Positions 41,594-50,352 of a stretch of DNA of 64,000 bases are shown here, piece after piece. The translations under genes and the position numbers were made by a program. A model generated the notes under the pieces. It worked only from the letters and a program-made list of their open reading frames with translations. It did not search any database and was not told the DNA's origin. Positions within the stretch are counted from its first letter, which is position 1. Each line of letters opens with the position of its first letter. This DNA comes from Glycomyces harbinensis. GTDB lineage: Bacteria; Actinomycetota; Actinomycetes; Mycobacteriales; Micromonosporaceae. Location of the stretch: NCBI RefSeq assembly GCF_900101745.1, contig NZ_FNAD01000013.1, positions 62,001-126,000 on the forward strand. Direction: 5' to 3'.

Positions 41594-42613
41594 TCAGCGG
41601 AACCGGTCCGGTCGGCAGCCGGCGAGTTCGGGAGCCGTCAGCCCGGTGAGGATCTCCTCGGCGGCGAGGCGACCGGCCGCGGCGGCCAGGGTGATCGCCG
41701 AGTGCATCACGGTGACGTACAAGCCTCGGGTGCCTGCGGGGCGGCCGATGATCGGCTCCCCGTCGGCGGGCATCGGGCGCCAGCCGATCTCGGCGGAGAC
41801 GATCTCCGTGCCGTCCGCTCCAGAGAACGAAGCGGCGAACCGGTCGCGGACACGTCGGGCGGTCTCGAGCAGCGCGGCCTGGTCCGTCTCGCCGCGGTAC
41901 TCGGTGGGGGACAGGACCGTGCCGTCGGTGAGCTGCCGGACCTCCAGGGACGGCGTCGCGACGATCGTCCGGACCAGGCCCGGTGTGGCGCGCAACCGGA
42001 CCAGGACGGCCGGCGACGACTCGACGGGCATATCGACACCGATCCCCGAGCACAGGGCGACCGTGCCGGTCCCGGCGGCCAGGATCACGGTCTCAGCGCT
42101 GACGACTCCGGCGGTCGTCTGGACACCGTTCACCGCGTTCCCTTGGCGGACAAGGGAAGTCACCGACACCCCTGTCAGCAGCCGCGCGCCCCGGTCCCGC
42201 GCGGCGGCGACCAGGAGATCGGTCGTCGCGACCGGATCGAGCGCCGCGTCCTCCGGGCGGTGGACGGCCGCGGCCGGAGGATCGAGCAGGTGCGGCTCCA
42301 GCGCGCGGACGTCGTCCGTGCGCGGTCCCGGGGTCTCGTCGCCGCTGATGATCGAACCCGACCACCGGATCGACAGTTCGGGAAGCTCCGCCTCCAGCCG
42401 CCGGTACTCGTCCAGCGCGAGACATCGCAGGGGCGCCGAGGGCAGGCCGCCGGTGAACGGCAGTCCGATCCAGGCGAACGAAGCGCGGGTGGCGCCCGAA
42501 CCCGGCAGACCCGCATCGATCAACGTGACGGGTCGGCCGCGCCCGGCCAGGTGGTACGCCAGTGACGCCCCGACGATGCCGGCGCCCACCACGACAATGC
42601 TTCCTTCGGCCAT
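41594..42613 (-). CDS. FAD-dependent amine oxidase (DAO / glycine oxidase family)
   Basis: A 339-aa flavoprotein with the N-terminal FAD motif IVVVGAGIVGASLAYHLAGRG and GSGATRASFAWIG, a typical DAO-family loop. The C-terminal FAD site is GRPAGTRGLYVTVMHSAITLAAAAGRLAAEEIL. Family members oxidise D-amino acids, glycine or N-methyl amino acids to imino acids and peroxide. No ribosome site is seen before the ATG. It is isolated between DUF4132 and the peptidase gene. Confidence 0.85.
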   Translation of the reverse strand: MAEGSIVVVGAGIVGASLAYHLAGRGRPVTLIDAGLPGSGATRASFAWIGLPFTGGLPSAPLRCLALDEYRRLEAELPELSIRWSGSIISGDETPGPRTDDVRALEPHLLDPPAAAVHRPEDAALDPVATTDLLVAAARDRGARLLTGVSVTSLVRQGNAVNGVQTTAGVVSAETVILAAGTGTVALCSGIGVDMPVESSPAVLVRLRATPGLVRTIVATPSLEVRQLTDGTVLSPTEYRGETDQAALLETARRVRDRFAASFSGADGTEIVSAEIGWRPMPADGEPIIGRPAGTRGLYVTVMHSAITLAAAAGRLAAEEILTGLTAPELAGCRPDRFR

Positions 42614-42784
42614 TCGAGTGTTCTATCAGTTGCGGCACTGGCGCGAAAGCGAGTATCGGCGGGCATGGGACCGGTTTCGAGCTCGACGGTCACCGGGCTG
42701 CTGGTGCGGCGCGCGGACTCACGCGGGTTACCGGATAGTAGTGTGGGGGCGCCCCCGGTCCCACACGAACAATGAGGTTCTGCC

Positions 42785-45106
42785 ATGCGCGGTCGCGTTC
42801 TCGATCTGCCCCATCGGCCCTGGGCCGCGGCCGGACTGCTGCTGTTGCTGACCGCCCTCGGCGTCGCCAACTGGTCGATCGACGCCTCCTCTCCCGAACC
42901 CGCCCCCGCCGACGCCCCCGAGGACGCGTTCAGCGCCGACCGCGCCTGGGAGACCGTGGAGGCCATGGCCGTCGAGCCGCACCCGATGGGCACGCCGGAG
43001 AAGGACCGGGTCCGGGACCTGCTGGCCGCGGAGCTGTCCTCGCTCGGCTTCGACGTCGAGGTCCAGACCGAGCTGGCGACCGACGCCGGGGACGGCGACG
43101 GCCTGGTCCGCTTCGGCGTCGTGGACAACATCGTCGCCACCCTTCCCGGCACCGACCCCACCGGCGCCGTGCTGCTGACCTCCCACTACGACTCGGTGCC
43201 CTCCGGGCCGGGCGCCGCCGACGCCGCCTCCGGCGTCGCGGCCATCGTCGAGACCGCGAGGGCCCTCAGCCTCGAAGGGCCGCAGCGCAACGACCTCGTC
43301 GTCCTGCTCACCGACGGCGAGGAGATGGGCCTGTTCGGCGCCGAGGCCTACGCCAGGTCCCACCCCGCGGGCGACACCCCCACGGTGGTCTTCAACCTGG
43401 AGGCGCGCGGCGTCTCGGGGCCGTCGCTGATGTTCGAGACCTCCGCCGACAACGCCGCCCTCATCGACCTGTTCGCCGACGCCGCACCGCATCCGCACGG
43501 CGACTCCTCCGCGATCGAGGCGTACCGCCAGCTGCCCAACGACACCGACTTCACCCGCTTCCACGAGGCCGGCTACATCGGACTCAACAACGCCTTCATC
43601 GGCGGCGCCTCCTGGTACCACTCGCCGTACGACGACACCGAACACCTCGATCCGGCCAGCCTCCAGCACCACGGCGAGAACACCCTCGGCACCGCGCGCG
43701 AACTCGTCGGCATGGACCTCGCCTCGCTCGAATCCGACCGCGACCAGACGTTCTTCGGCTTCTTCGGCCTTCTCGTCCACTATGACGAGGGCTGGAACCT
43801 TCCGGTCGCGCTGATCGGCTTCGCCGCCGCCATCGCGGCCGCCGTGATCGCCCGCGTCCGGCGCCTCCTGAGCCTGCCGCGCCTCGCCCTCGCCTTCGCG
43901 TCCTTCGCCGTGCCGGCGGCGCTCGCGGGGGCGGCGGCCGTGGGCCTGTGGCCCGCGCTCCAGGCCGTGCGTCCGGGCTACGCCGACACGTACGGGCTCC
44001 TGTTCGACCGCACCTGGTACTACCTGGCGATCCTGGTCTTCGGCCTCGCCCTCGTCGCCGCGTGGTACGTCGCGTTGCGCCGCAGGCTCGGCGAGGCCGC
44101 CCTCGCGCTCGCGCCGCTGCTGTGGCTCGCCCTCCTCGGCCAGATCACGGCCTTCGCCGTCCCGGGACTGTCGTTCGTGTTCGCCGTTCCCGCGCTCGCG
44201 GCCGTCGGCCTGCTCGCGGCGATGCTCCTCGAACCGCGCTCACGGCCGTTCCGACTGCTCGGCTACGCGCTCTTCGCGATCGCGCTCGTCCCGGCCGTGG
44301 TCCAGTCGAGCTGGACCGCGAACCTCATCGAGGCCTTCGGCATGGAGCTCGCCGCCGTCCCGGCGGTGCTGATCGTCCTCTTCGCCGCCCCCGCGCTGCC
44401 GATCCTGACGATGTGGCGCCGCTACAACGGACCCGCCGGCCGCCTCGTGCCGGCCGCCGCAGCCCTGGCCGCACTGGCCCTGGTCGGCACCGGCCTGGCC
44501 GTCGACCGGTTCAGCGCCGAGCATCCCCGCCAGGCCTTCCTGTCCTATGTGCTCGATGCGGACACCGGTGCCGCCGCGTGGGTCTCCACCGACCACGACC
44601 GGTCCGAGTGGACCGCCGGCTACGTCACCGACGACGGCCTGGAGGACTCCGGCCTCCCGGCGGCCTACGTCGACGCCGCTCCCGCCACCGGCTTCGGGCC
44701 CGCCGCACCGCTCGCACTCGAACCGCCTGCGGCCGTGTACGAGTCGCGGACCGCTGAATCGGCGACCCTGCACGTCTCCTCGCCTCGCGGCGCGAACACC
44801 ATGTGGCTGGCCGTCTACGGCGACCCCGAGCGCGCCGAGGCCGCGCTCGCCGACGGCACCGCCGTCGACGTTCAGGTCAGCCCGCCCGCCGAGCCCGGCG
44901 ATCCCAGCCTGATCTGGTTCTTCGACGTCCCGGAGGAGGGCTTCGCCCTCACCCTGCACGGCGACGCGGACTCGTTCGCGGTCACGGTGTTCGACCAGAC
45001 CCACGGCATCGAGGGGATCGACGGCTACGCCGACCGCCCCGACGGCCTGATGCGCTCGCGGGACCGCCTGTCCGACACCGTGACCGTCGCGGCGGCCGCC
45101 CGGTAG
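42785..45106 (+). CDS. Membrane-bound M28 family aminopeptidase
   Basis: A 773-aa protein. After an N-terminal helix (AAGLLLLLTALGVANWSI) comes an extracytoplasmic M28 zinc peptidase domain: TSHYDSV (zinc His), GAADAASGV (bridging Asp), TDGEEMGLFGAEAY (catalytic and zinc Glu), FNLEARG, and YHSPYDDTEHL (zinc His). Six to eight further helices follow (about 325-590), then a beta-rich outer domain to the end. This matches the vacuolar/ERMP1-like M28 architecture. It probably trims peptides at the cell surface. An inverted repeat with GTGTGGG / CCCACAC ends lies just upstream, of unknown meaning. No clear ribosome site. Confidence 0.88.
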   Translation: MRGRVLDLPHRPWAAAGLLLLLTALGVANWSIDASSPEPAPADAPEDAFSADRAWETVEAMAVEPHPMGTPEKDRVRDLLAAELSSLGFDVEVQTELATDAGDGDGLVRFGVVDNIVATLPGTDPTGAVLLTSHYDSVPSGPGAADAASGVAAIVETARALSLEGPQRNDLVVLLTDGEEMGLFGAEAYARSHPAGDTPTVVFNLEARGVSGPSLMFETSADNAALIDLFADAAPHPHGDSSAIEAYRQLPNDTDFTRFHEAGYIGLNNAFIGGASWYHSPYDDTEHLDPASLQHHGENTLGTARELVGMDLASLESDRDQTFFGFFGLLVHYDEGWNLPVALIGFAAAIAAAVIARVRRLLSLPRLALAFASFAVPAALAGAAAVGLWPALQAVRPGYADTYGLLFDRTWYYLAILVFGLALVAAWYVALRRRLGEAALALAPLLWLALLGQITAFAVPGLSFVFAVPALAAVGLLAAMLLEPRSRPFRLLGYALFAIALVPAVVQSSWTANLIEAFGMELAAVPAVLIVLFAAPALPILTMWRRYNGPAGRLVPAAAALAALALVGTGLAVDRFSAEHPRQAFLSYVLDADTGAAAWVSTDHDRSEWTAGYVTDDGLEDSGLPAAYVDAAPATGFGPAAPLALEPPAAVYESRTAESATLHVSSPRGANTMWLAVYGDPERAEAALADGTAVDVQVSPPAEPGDPSLIWFFDVPEEGFALTLHGDADSFAVTVFDQTHGIEGIDGYADRPDGLMRSRDRLSDTVTVAAAAR

Positions 45107-45107
45107 C

Positions 45108-45998
45108 TCACTTGATGCCCGTGGTCGCCACGCCCTTGATGAGGAACCGCTGCCCGAAGACGAACACCAGGAACATCGGCAGCAGCGACACGACGCTCAT
45201 GGCGAACATCGATCCGTAGTCCGAACTCGACTGCGCGTCCAGGTATCCCTTGAGCGCCACCGACACCGGCCACGACTCGGGGACCCGCAGGTACACCAGC
45301 GGCCCGAAGAAGTCGCTCCAGGTCCAGATGAACGTGAAGATCGCGGTGGTCGCCAGCGCGGGCGTGATGAGCGGCAGCGTGATCTGGGTGTAGGACCGGA
45401 AGTGCCCGGCGCCGTCGATGCGGGCGGCCTCGAACAGCTCCTTCGGCAGGCTCCGGATGAACTGCACCATCAGGAACACGAAGAACGCCTCGGTCGCCAG
45501 GAACTTCGGGACGATCAAGGGCAGGAACGAGTTCAGCCAGTTCAGCTCCTTGAAGATGATGAACTGCGGGACCATGAGCACCTGGAACGGGAGCATGATC
45601 GAGCCGAGCATGATCGCGAAGAGCAGGTTGCGCCCCCGGAACCGCAGCCGCGCGAACGCGTACGCCGCGAGCGAGCAGCTGACGAGGTTCCCGACGATCG
45701 CGCCGAGCGCGATGACCGAGGAGTTGAAGAGGAACACGCCGAACGGGTACTGGAGGTCGTTCCAGCCGTTGGCGTAGTTCGCGGCCGTCAGGTCGGTGGT
45801 GAAGATGCTGAGGTCGCGGAAGATGTCGCTGTTGGGCTTGAAGCTGGAGACGAGCAGCCACAGCAGCGGGTAGACCATGACGGCGCCGGTGGCGGCCAGG
45901 AGCGCGTGCTTGGCGATCGAGCGGGTCCGCCGCCAGGCGGTCCGCTTGCGCTCCAACGGGGTTCGGGCCTGCGGGAGGGCGGCCGTTTCAGTCGTCAT
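45108..45998 (-). CDS. Sugar ABC transporter permease, MalG type
   Basis: A 296-aa permease: LLAATGAVMVYPLLWLLVSSFKP as first helix and the EAA loop EAARIDGAGHFRSYTQITLP. The start overlaps the previous permease gene by 11 bp, so the pair is co-translated. The binding protein of this importer is divergently encoded at 47306. Convergent with the M28 gene with only one base between stop codons. Confidence 0.92.
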   Translation of the reverse strand: MTTETAALPQARTPLERKRTAWRRTRSIAKHALLAATGAVMVYPLLWLLVSSFKPNSDIFRDLSIFTTDLTAANYANGWNDLQYPFGVFLFNSSVIALGAIVGNLVSCSLAAYAFARLRFRGRNLLFAIMLGSIMLPFQVLMVPQFIIFKELNWLNSFLPLIVPKFLATEAFFVFLMVQFIRSLPKELFEAARIDGAGHFRSYTQITLPLITPALATTAIFTFIWTWSDFFGPLVYLRVPESWPVSVALKGYLDAQSSSDYGSMFAMSVVSLLPMFLVFVFGQRFLIKGVATTGIK

Positions 45999-46929
45999 AG
46001 AACACCCAGTACTTCGAGAGCCAGAAGTTGATCGCGGTGAAGGTGGCGACGACGATCACGAGGAACCAGGCCATCGCCGAGGCGTAGCCCATGTCGAGCT
46101 CGTTGAACGCCTCCTTGTAGAGCAGGAGCGTGTAGAACATCGTCGCGTCGCCGGGACCGCCCGTGCCGCCGGATACCACGTACGCCTGCGTGAACGCCTG
46201 GAAGGCGAAGATGACCTGGAGTACGAGGTTGAAGAAGACGATCGGGGTGAGCAGCGGCAGCGTGATGGAGAGGAACCGCCGGACGCGCCCGGCGCCGTCG
46301 ATCGAGGCGGCCTCGTAGAACATCTCGGGGATCTGCCGCAGGCCGGCGAGGAAGATGACCATGGGGGAGCCGAAGGTCCACACGTGCAGGACGATGAGTG
46401 TCCACAGTGCGTAGTCGGGGTGGCCGATCCAGCCGGGCGCGTCGACGCCGAACCAGGCGAGCGCGCCGTTGACCAGGCCGTCCTTGCCGAAGACCTGGCG
46501 CCAGAGGATGGCGATGGCGACGGAGCCGCCCAGGAGACTGGGCAGGTAGAACACCGAGCGGTAGAACGGCAGGCCGCGCATGCCCTTGTCGAGGAGCAGC
46601 GCCAGCGCCAAGGCGAGGGCGAGCTGGAGCGGGACGCCCGCGACCACGTACACGACGGTGACGCGGAAGGAGTTCCAGAACCGCTCGTCCTGGAACATCG
46701 CGGTGAAGTTGGCCAGGCCGGTCCACTCGGGAGGCTGGAGCAGGTTGTAGTCGGTGAACGAGAGGTAGAGGGAGGCGACCATCGGGCCGACCGTGAGGCC
46801 GAGGAGTCCGATGAGCCAGGGGAGCAGGAACAGGTACGCGGCCTTGTTGTCGGGGTACTTCTCCTTGGCGCGGGGGGCGCCCTTCTTGCGGCGCACGGCG
46901 AGTTCGCGCAGTTCGCCCAGACTGCTCAT
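45988..46929 (-). CDS. Sugar ABC transporter permease, MalF type
   Basis: A 313-aa permease with first helix AYLFLLPWLIGLLGLTVGPMVASLYLSFTDYN and the EAA loop EAASIDGAGRVRRFLSITLP. The ATG at 46929 has a near-perfect AAGGAGGTG ribosome site. First gene of the minus-strand permease pair; its promoter and a LacI-like site are in the 376-bp divergent region. Confidence 0.93.
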   Translation of the reverse strand: MSSLGELRELAVRRKKGAPRAKEKYPDNKAAYLFLLPWLIGLLGLTVGPMVASLYLSFTDYNLLQPPEWTGLANFTAMFQDERFWNSFRVTVVYVVAGVPLQLALALALALLLDKGMRGLPFYRSVFYLPSLLGGSVAIAILWRQVFGKDGLVNGALAWFGVDAPGWIGHPDYALWTLIVLHVWTFGSPMVIFLAGLRQIPEMFYEAASIDGAGRVRRFLSITLPLLTPIVFFNLVLQVIFAFQAFTQAYVVSGGTGGPGDATMFYTLLLYKEAFNELDMGYASAMAWFLVIVVATFTAINFWLSKYWVFYDD

Positions 46930-46977
46930 GCCACCTCCTTCTCGCTTTTCGATCCGCCGTTGATCGACCATTGTGGA

Positions 46978-46991
46978 GTAAACGTTTTCAC
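46978..46991. promoter_or_regulatory. LacI-like operator before the permease pair
   Basis: GTAAACGTTTTCAC: inner AAACGTTT is a perfect palindrome centred on CG. It lies about 10-25 bp downstream of the -10 box of the minus-strand promoter. Confidence 0.55.
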
Positions 46992-47001
46992 GGACAGATA
47001 G

Positions 47002-47030
47002 AGTATGACGGCCATCGATGTCTTCGTCAA
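47002..47030 (-). promoter_or_regulatory. Promoter of the permease pair
   Basis: Minus strand TTGACG (47025-47030), 17 bp, CATACT (47002-47007). Confidence 0.65.
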
Positions 47031-47095
47031 TACGGGCGCGTCCACTTTCCCTGCGTGCGGCGCTACGGTGCATGTGACCGGGCACATCCCTTAAA

Positions 47096-47138
47096 GGAAA
47101 TTGTTTCCATTGCCGCGGAAGGCATGGGAATTGTTTCG
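47096..47138. repeat. Two copies of a GGAA-TTG-TTTC element
   Basis: GGAAATTGTTTCC (47096-47108, palindromic apart from its 3-nt centre) and GGAATTGTTTCG (47127-47138), 31 bp apart, upstream of the binding-protein promoter. They may be a second regulator's site, for example a cAMP-like or GntR-like activator; this is only a guess. Confidence 0.45.
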
Positions 47139-47162
47139 TGACGGCAACCGGTGCCATTGATA

Positions 47163-47191
47163 TTGACAGCCTTCGCTATGAGTGCTAATTT
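47163..47191 (+). promoter_or_regulatory. Promoter of the binding-protein/hydrolase operon
   Basis: TTGACA (47163-47168), 17 bp, TAATTT (47186-47191): one of the best consensus promoters in the window. It is followed directly by the operator at 47197-47208. Confidence 0.75.
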
Positions 47192-47196
47192 CCCGC

Positions 47197-47208
47197 GCAA
47201 GCGGTTGC
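47197..47208. promoter_or_regulatory. LacI-like operator GCAAGCGGTTGC
   Basis: A 12-bp dyad centred on CG (GCAA-G-CG-G-TTGC) at the expected transcription start. The same pattern with two changes (GCAACCGATTGC) occurs upstream of the pectate lyase gene at 54221-54232. Confidence 0.65.
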
Positions 47209-47305
47209 AGCCACCGGCAGGCTCGACCGACTCGGACGGCCCCTCGCCCGTCCGGATCAACGGCAACCCGGTGGCTCGCCACCACGACAACGAAAACGAG
47301 GCGCA

Positions 47306-48616
47306 ATGACGCGTACAGCACGCTCGCGCGCGGCCGTCGGATCCATCGCCGCATCGGCGCTCCTCCTGGCCGGGTGCTTCGGCTCCGGCGGCGGAGCGGC
47401 GGGGGAGTACGACCCCGACGAGGAGATCGAACTCGAGATCTCCTGGTGGGGCGACGACGACCGCGCCCGCCTCTTCGGCGAGGTCATCGACCTGTTCGAA
47501 GCGGAGCACCCCAACATCACCGTTGTCGAGACGCCCGTGGGCGCACCCGACGACCTGTTCAACCGGCTCGCCACCGACTTCGCAGGCGGCGGCGACACCG
47601 CCCCCGACGTCTTCGCCCTCGGCGGCGCCAAACCCCAGGAGTACGGCGAACTCGGCGCCCTGCTCGACCTCGCCACCGTCGAAGCCGAGCTCGACACCGC
47701 CGACTACCCCGACTTCTCACTCACCAGCGCCCTTGTGGACGACACGCTCTACGGCCTGCCGACCGGCGGCAACGCCACCGCCGCGTTCGTCAACGCCGAC
47801 ATCTTCGCCCAGGCCGGCGTCCCCGTCCCCGAGGAGGGCTGGACCTGGCCCGACCTCGTCGCCGCCGCCTCCCAGATCGGCAGCGCCGGACTCACCAACG
47901 CCGCGGGCGACTCGATCTACGGCATCGACCTGCGCATCCAGGACATCCTGGGCACCTACGCCGCGCAGGTGAGCGAGGTCGGCATGTACGACTGGGACGG
48001 CGGACTCGGCGTCGGCGCCGACGAGATCGCCGGCTGGTACGACATCGAGTCCCAGCTCCTGGCCGGCGGCGGCCTCCCCGACCCGTCGATCGTCACCGCG
48101 AACTGGCAGCTCCCGCCCGACCAGCAGCCCTTCACCATCGGGCAGGCCGCGATCACCTTCGGCTACACCAACCTCATGACCGCCTACAGCGCCGCCGGCG
48201 ACGTGCGGATGCTGCTCCCGCCCACCGACACCGACCTCTCCGGCGTCGCGCTCCTGCCCTCGGCCTACTGGTCGGTCAACGCCGCCAGCCCGCACCCGCA
48301 GGCCGCGGCCATGCTCGTCGACTGGTTCCTCCACGAGCCGGCCGCCGCCGAACTCATCCTCGACACCCGCGGCGTCCCGTTCAGCCCCGCGACCCTGGAA
48401 GTCGTCACGCCGCACCTGGAAGGACCCGCGGTCACCGCCGCCGACTACGTCGAGCGGATCTTCGACGAGGGCGTCGTCGCCCCGCCGCAGCCCGCGGGCG
48501 GCTCGATCATGAACGAACTGTCGCAGCGCATGGAGACCGAAGTCCTCTTCGGACGCATGTCGCCCGACGAGGCCGCCGCCCAGTGGGCCGAGGAACTCGG
48601 CGCCGCACTCGAATGA
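47306..48616 (+). CDS. Sugar-binding lipoprotein, pectin-locus ABC transporter
   Basis: A 436-aa family 1 solute-binding protein with lipobox LLAGC (Cys24) and ELEISWWGDDDRARLFGEVIDLFEAEHPNITV at the mature start. The YGLPTGGNATAAFVNADIFAQAGV region is typical of oligosaccharide binders. Divergent from its two permeases, with separate promoters. The operator shared with the pectate lyase gene suggests an oligogalacturonide-type ligand, by inference. Gene spacing to the next hydrolase is 68 bp. Confidence 0.93.
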   Translation: MTRTARSRAAVGSIAASALLLAGCFGSGGGAAGEYDPDEEIELEISWWGDDDRARLFGEVIDLFEAEHPNITVVETPVGAPDDLFNRLATDFAGGGDTAPDVFALGGAKPQEYGELGALLDLATVEAELDTADYPDFSLTSALVDDTLYGLPTGGNATAAFVNADIFAQAGVPVPEEGWTWPDLVAAASQIGSAGLTNAAGDSIYGIDLRIQDILGTYAAQVSEVGMYDWDGGLGVGADEIAGWYDIESQLLAGGGLPDPSIVTANWQLPPDQQPFTIGQAAITFGYTNLMTAYSAAGDVRMLLPPTDTDLSGVALLPSAYWSVNAASPHPQAAAMLVDWFLHEPAAAELILDTRGVPFSPATLEVVTPHLEGPAVTAADYVERIFDEGVVAPPQPAGGSIMNELSQRMETEVLFGRMSPDEAAAQWAEELGAALE

Positions 48617-48684
48617 CACCGGTCGGGACGGGCGGGCCGACCGCCCGTCCCGAACACCCGCGAAGCACCCCGAGAAAGGCCACC

Positions 48685-50346
48685 GTGGACAAGCCGATCG
48701 ACGCGGCCCTGACCCGCCTGCGCGACAACGACACCGCACGCCGCGCCGGACTCGCCGGCTCCGCACTCGGGACCGAACTCGCCGCCGCGGGCATCGGCTT
48801 CGCCGCCGTCGGCGGACCGCTCGAAGACCGCTGGCACCGGGCCCTCACCGAACTCGCCCAATGCATCCGGCCGCGCGAAGGCGCCCCGCCCGTCCTCAAC
48901 GAGGGCGGCGTCTACCACGGCACCTGGATCGAGAGCACCGGCACCGTCAACGCCGAAGTCCTCGCCCGCTTCGCCCCCGGCGTCGCCCGCGACACCCATC
49001 TCCTGTTCGCCGACCACCAGCGCGGCGACGGCATGATCCCCTACAAGGTCACCGACGCCGGGCCCGCGTTCAGCCAGATCCAGATCGTCACCCCGCTCGC
49101 CCGCACCGTCTGGCACCACCACCGCCTCACCGCGGGCGACCCCGGCTTCCTCGAGCGCATGTACCGCGCGATGGCGCGCTACGACGACTGGCTCGTCCGC
49201 TTTCGCGACACCCGCGGCACCGGCGGCGTCGAAGCCTTCTGCGCCTTCGACACCGGGCACGACCTCTCACCCCGGTTCTGGTTCGCGCCCGACCGCGCCT
49301 TCCGCGGCGACGCCCGCCGCTGCGACCCGGACTCGCCGACCCTCCCGTACGTCGCCCCCGACCTCACCGCCAACGCCGCCTGCCAGCGCTCCTACCTCGC
49401 CCGGATCGCCGAAGCCCTCGGCGAGGACCCCGATCCGTGGCGCCGCAAGGCGAACCGGTCGATCGAAGCGCTCTACGAGCAGTGCTTCGACGAGGACGAC
49501 GGCACCTTCTACGACCGCGACCGCAACGGCGCGCACGTGCGCGTTCGGTCTGACGTCCTCCTGCGGGTCCTCGCCTGCGAGATCGGCGACGCGGCGTTCT
49601 TCGAGCGGGCACTGCGCGACCACCTCATGAACACCCGGAAGTTCCTGTCGCACTTCGGGTTCACCTCGCTCGCCATGGACGATCCGCGGTTCGACGCCGA
49701 CGCCTCCCGCAACTCCTGGGGCGGGCCCGTCAACCTCCTGTCGATGCTCCGCGCCCCGCAGGCCTTCGAGCACCACGGGCGCGCCGCCGAACTGGCCGTC
49801 GTCGCCGCGCCGGTGCTGGCCGCTCTGGCGGCCGCCGACCGCTTCCCGCAGTGCCTCGACCCCTGGTCGGGCGCACCGGGATTCACCTCGGTGTACTCGC
49901 CGTCGATCCTGTGGTTCCTCGACGCGGTCGAACGCGGCTTCGGCATCCTCCCGCGCCCCGGCGGCGAGGTCTGGTTCACGGGCCTGCCGCCGACGCGCCT
50001 CGACCACGACGCCGCGGCCGAGGCCACCGCCTATGCTCGGCGCATCGGCGGCGCGGACTACACGCTCGCGGCCGACGACGGGCGCGTCGAGATCCACCGC
50101 GAGGGCGTCCTCCACCTGGCGTTCCCGAGAGGCTGGCGCATCGTCATGAGCCCTGAAGGGACCGTCCGGGCCGTGGTCGGCATGAGTCCGCGGCCGGTGA
50201 CCGGGGACCTCGAATCGCATGGCGGCGAGGCGGGAGCCGACGCGCTCCGCCTCACGATCGGACCGAACGAGCGCGTGGAGCTCGACGATCGCGGCGCGGT
50301 CACGAGCCGGACCGCGGCCGCCTTCGTCCCGCCCGGCTTCGGCTGA
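48685..50346 (+). CDS. (alpha/alpha)6-barrel glycoside hydrolase, MGH1/GH63-like
   Basis: A 553-aa cytoplasmic protein (no signal peptide) with an (alpha/alpha)6 toroid: LLFADHQRGDGMIPYKV, YDDWLVRFRDTRGTGGVEAFCAFDTGHDLSPRFW, LTANAACQRSYLARIAEALGE, and NSWGGPVNLLSMLRAPQAFEHHGR. These follow the mannosylglycerate-hydrolase/GH63-like barrel family, whose acids lie in the FDTGHD and NSWGGP regions. The substrate is unknown; by context it acts on the imported oligosaccharide. The C-terminal beta domain (about 440-553) is typical. The GTG start has GAGAAAGG upstream. Confidence 0.85.
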   Translation: MDKPIDAALTRLRDNDTARRAGLAGSALGTELAAAGIGFAAVGGPLEDRWHRALTELAQCIRPREGAPPVLNEGGVYHGTWIESTGTVNAEVLARFAPGVARDTHLLFADHQRGDGMIPYKVTDAGPAFSQIQIVTPLARTVWHHHRLTAGDPGFLERMYRAMARYDDWLVRFRDTRGTGGVEAFCAFDTGHDLSPRFWFAPDRAFRGDARRCDPDSPTLPYVAPDLTANAACQRSYLARIAEALGEDPDPWRRKANRSIEALYEQCFDEDDGTFYDRDRNGAHVRVRSDVLLRVLACEIGDAAFFERALRDHLMNTRKFLSHFGFTSLAMDDPRFDADASRNSWGGPVNLLSMLRAPQAFEHHGRAAELAVVAAPVLAALAAADRFPQCLDPWSGAPGFTSVYSPSILWFLDAVERGFGILPRPGGEVWFTGLPPTRLDHDAAAEATAYARRIGGADYTLAADDGRVEIHREGVLHLAFPRGWRIVMSPEGTVRAVVGMSPRPVTGDLESHGGEAGADALRLTIGPNERVELDDRGAVTSRTAAAFVPPGFG

Positions 50347-50352
50347 AGGACG

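Noticed and set aside
42740-42766. Inverted repeat GTGTGGG...CCCACAC considered as an operator or terminator
   Set aside because: It sits immediately before the M28 start but the central GC palindrome is unremarkable in this GC-rich DNA.
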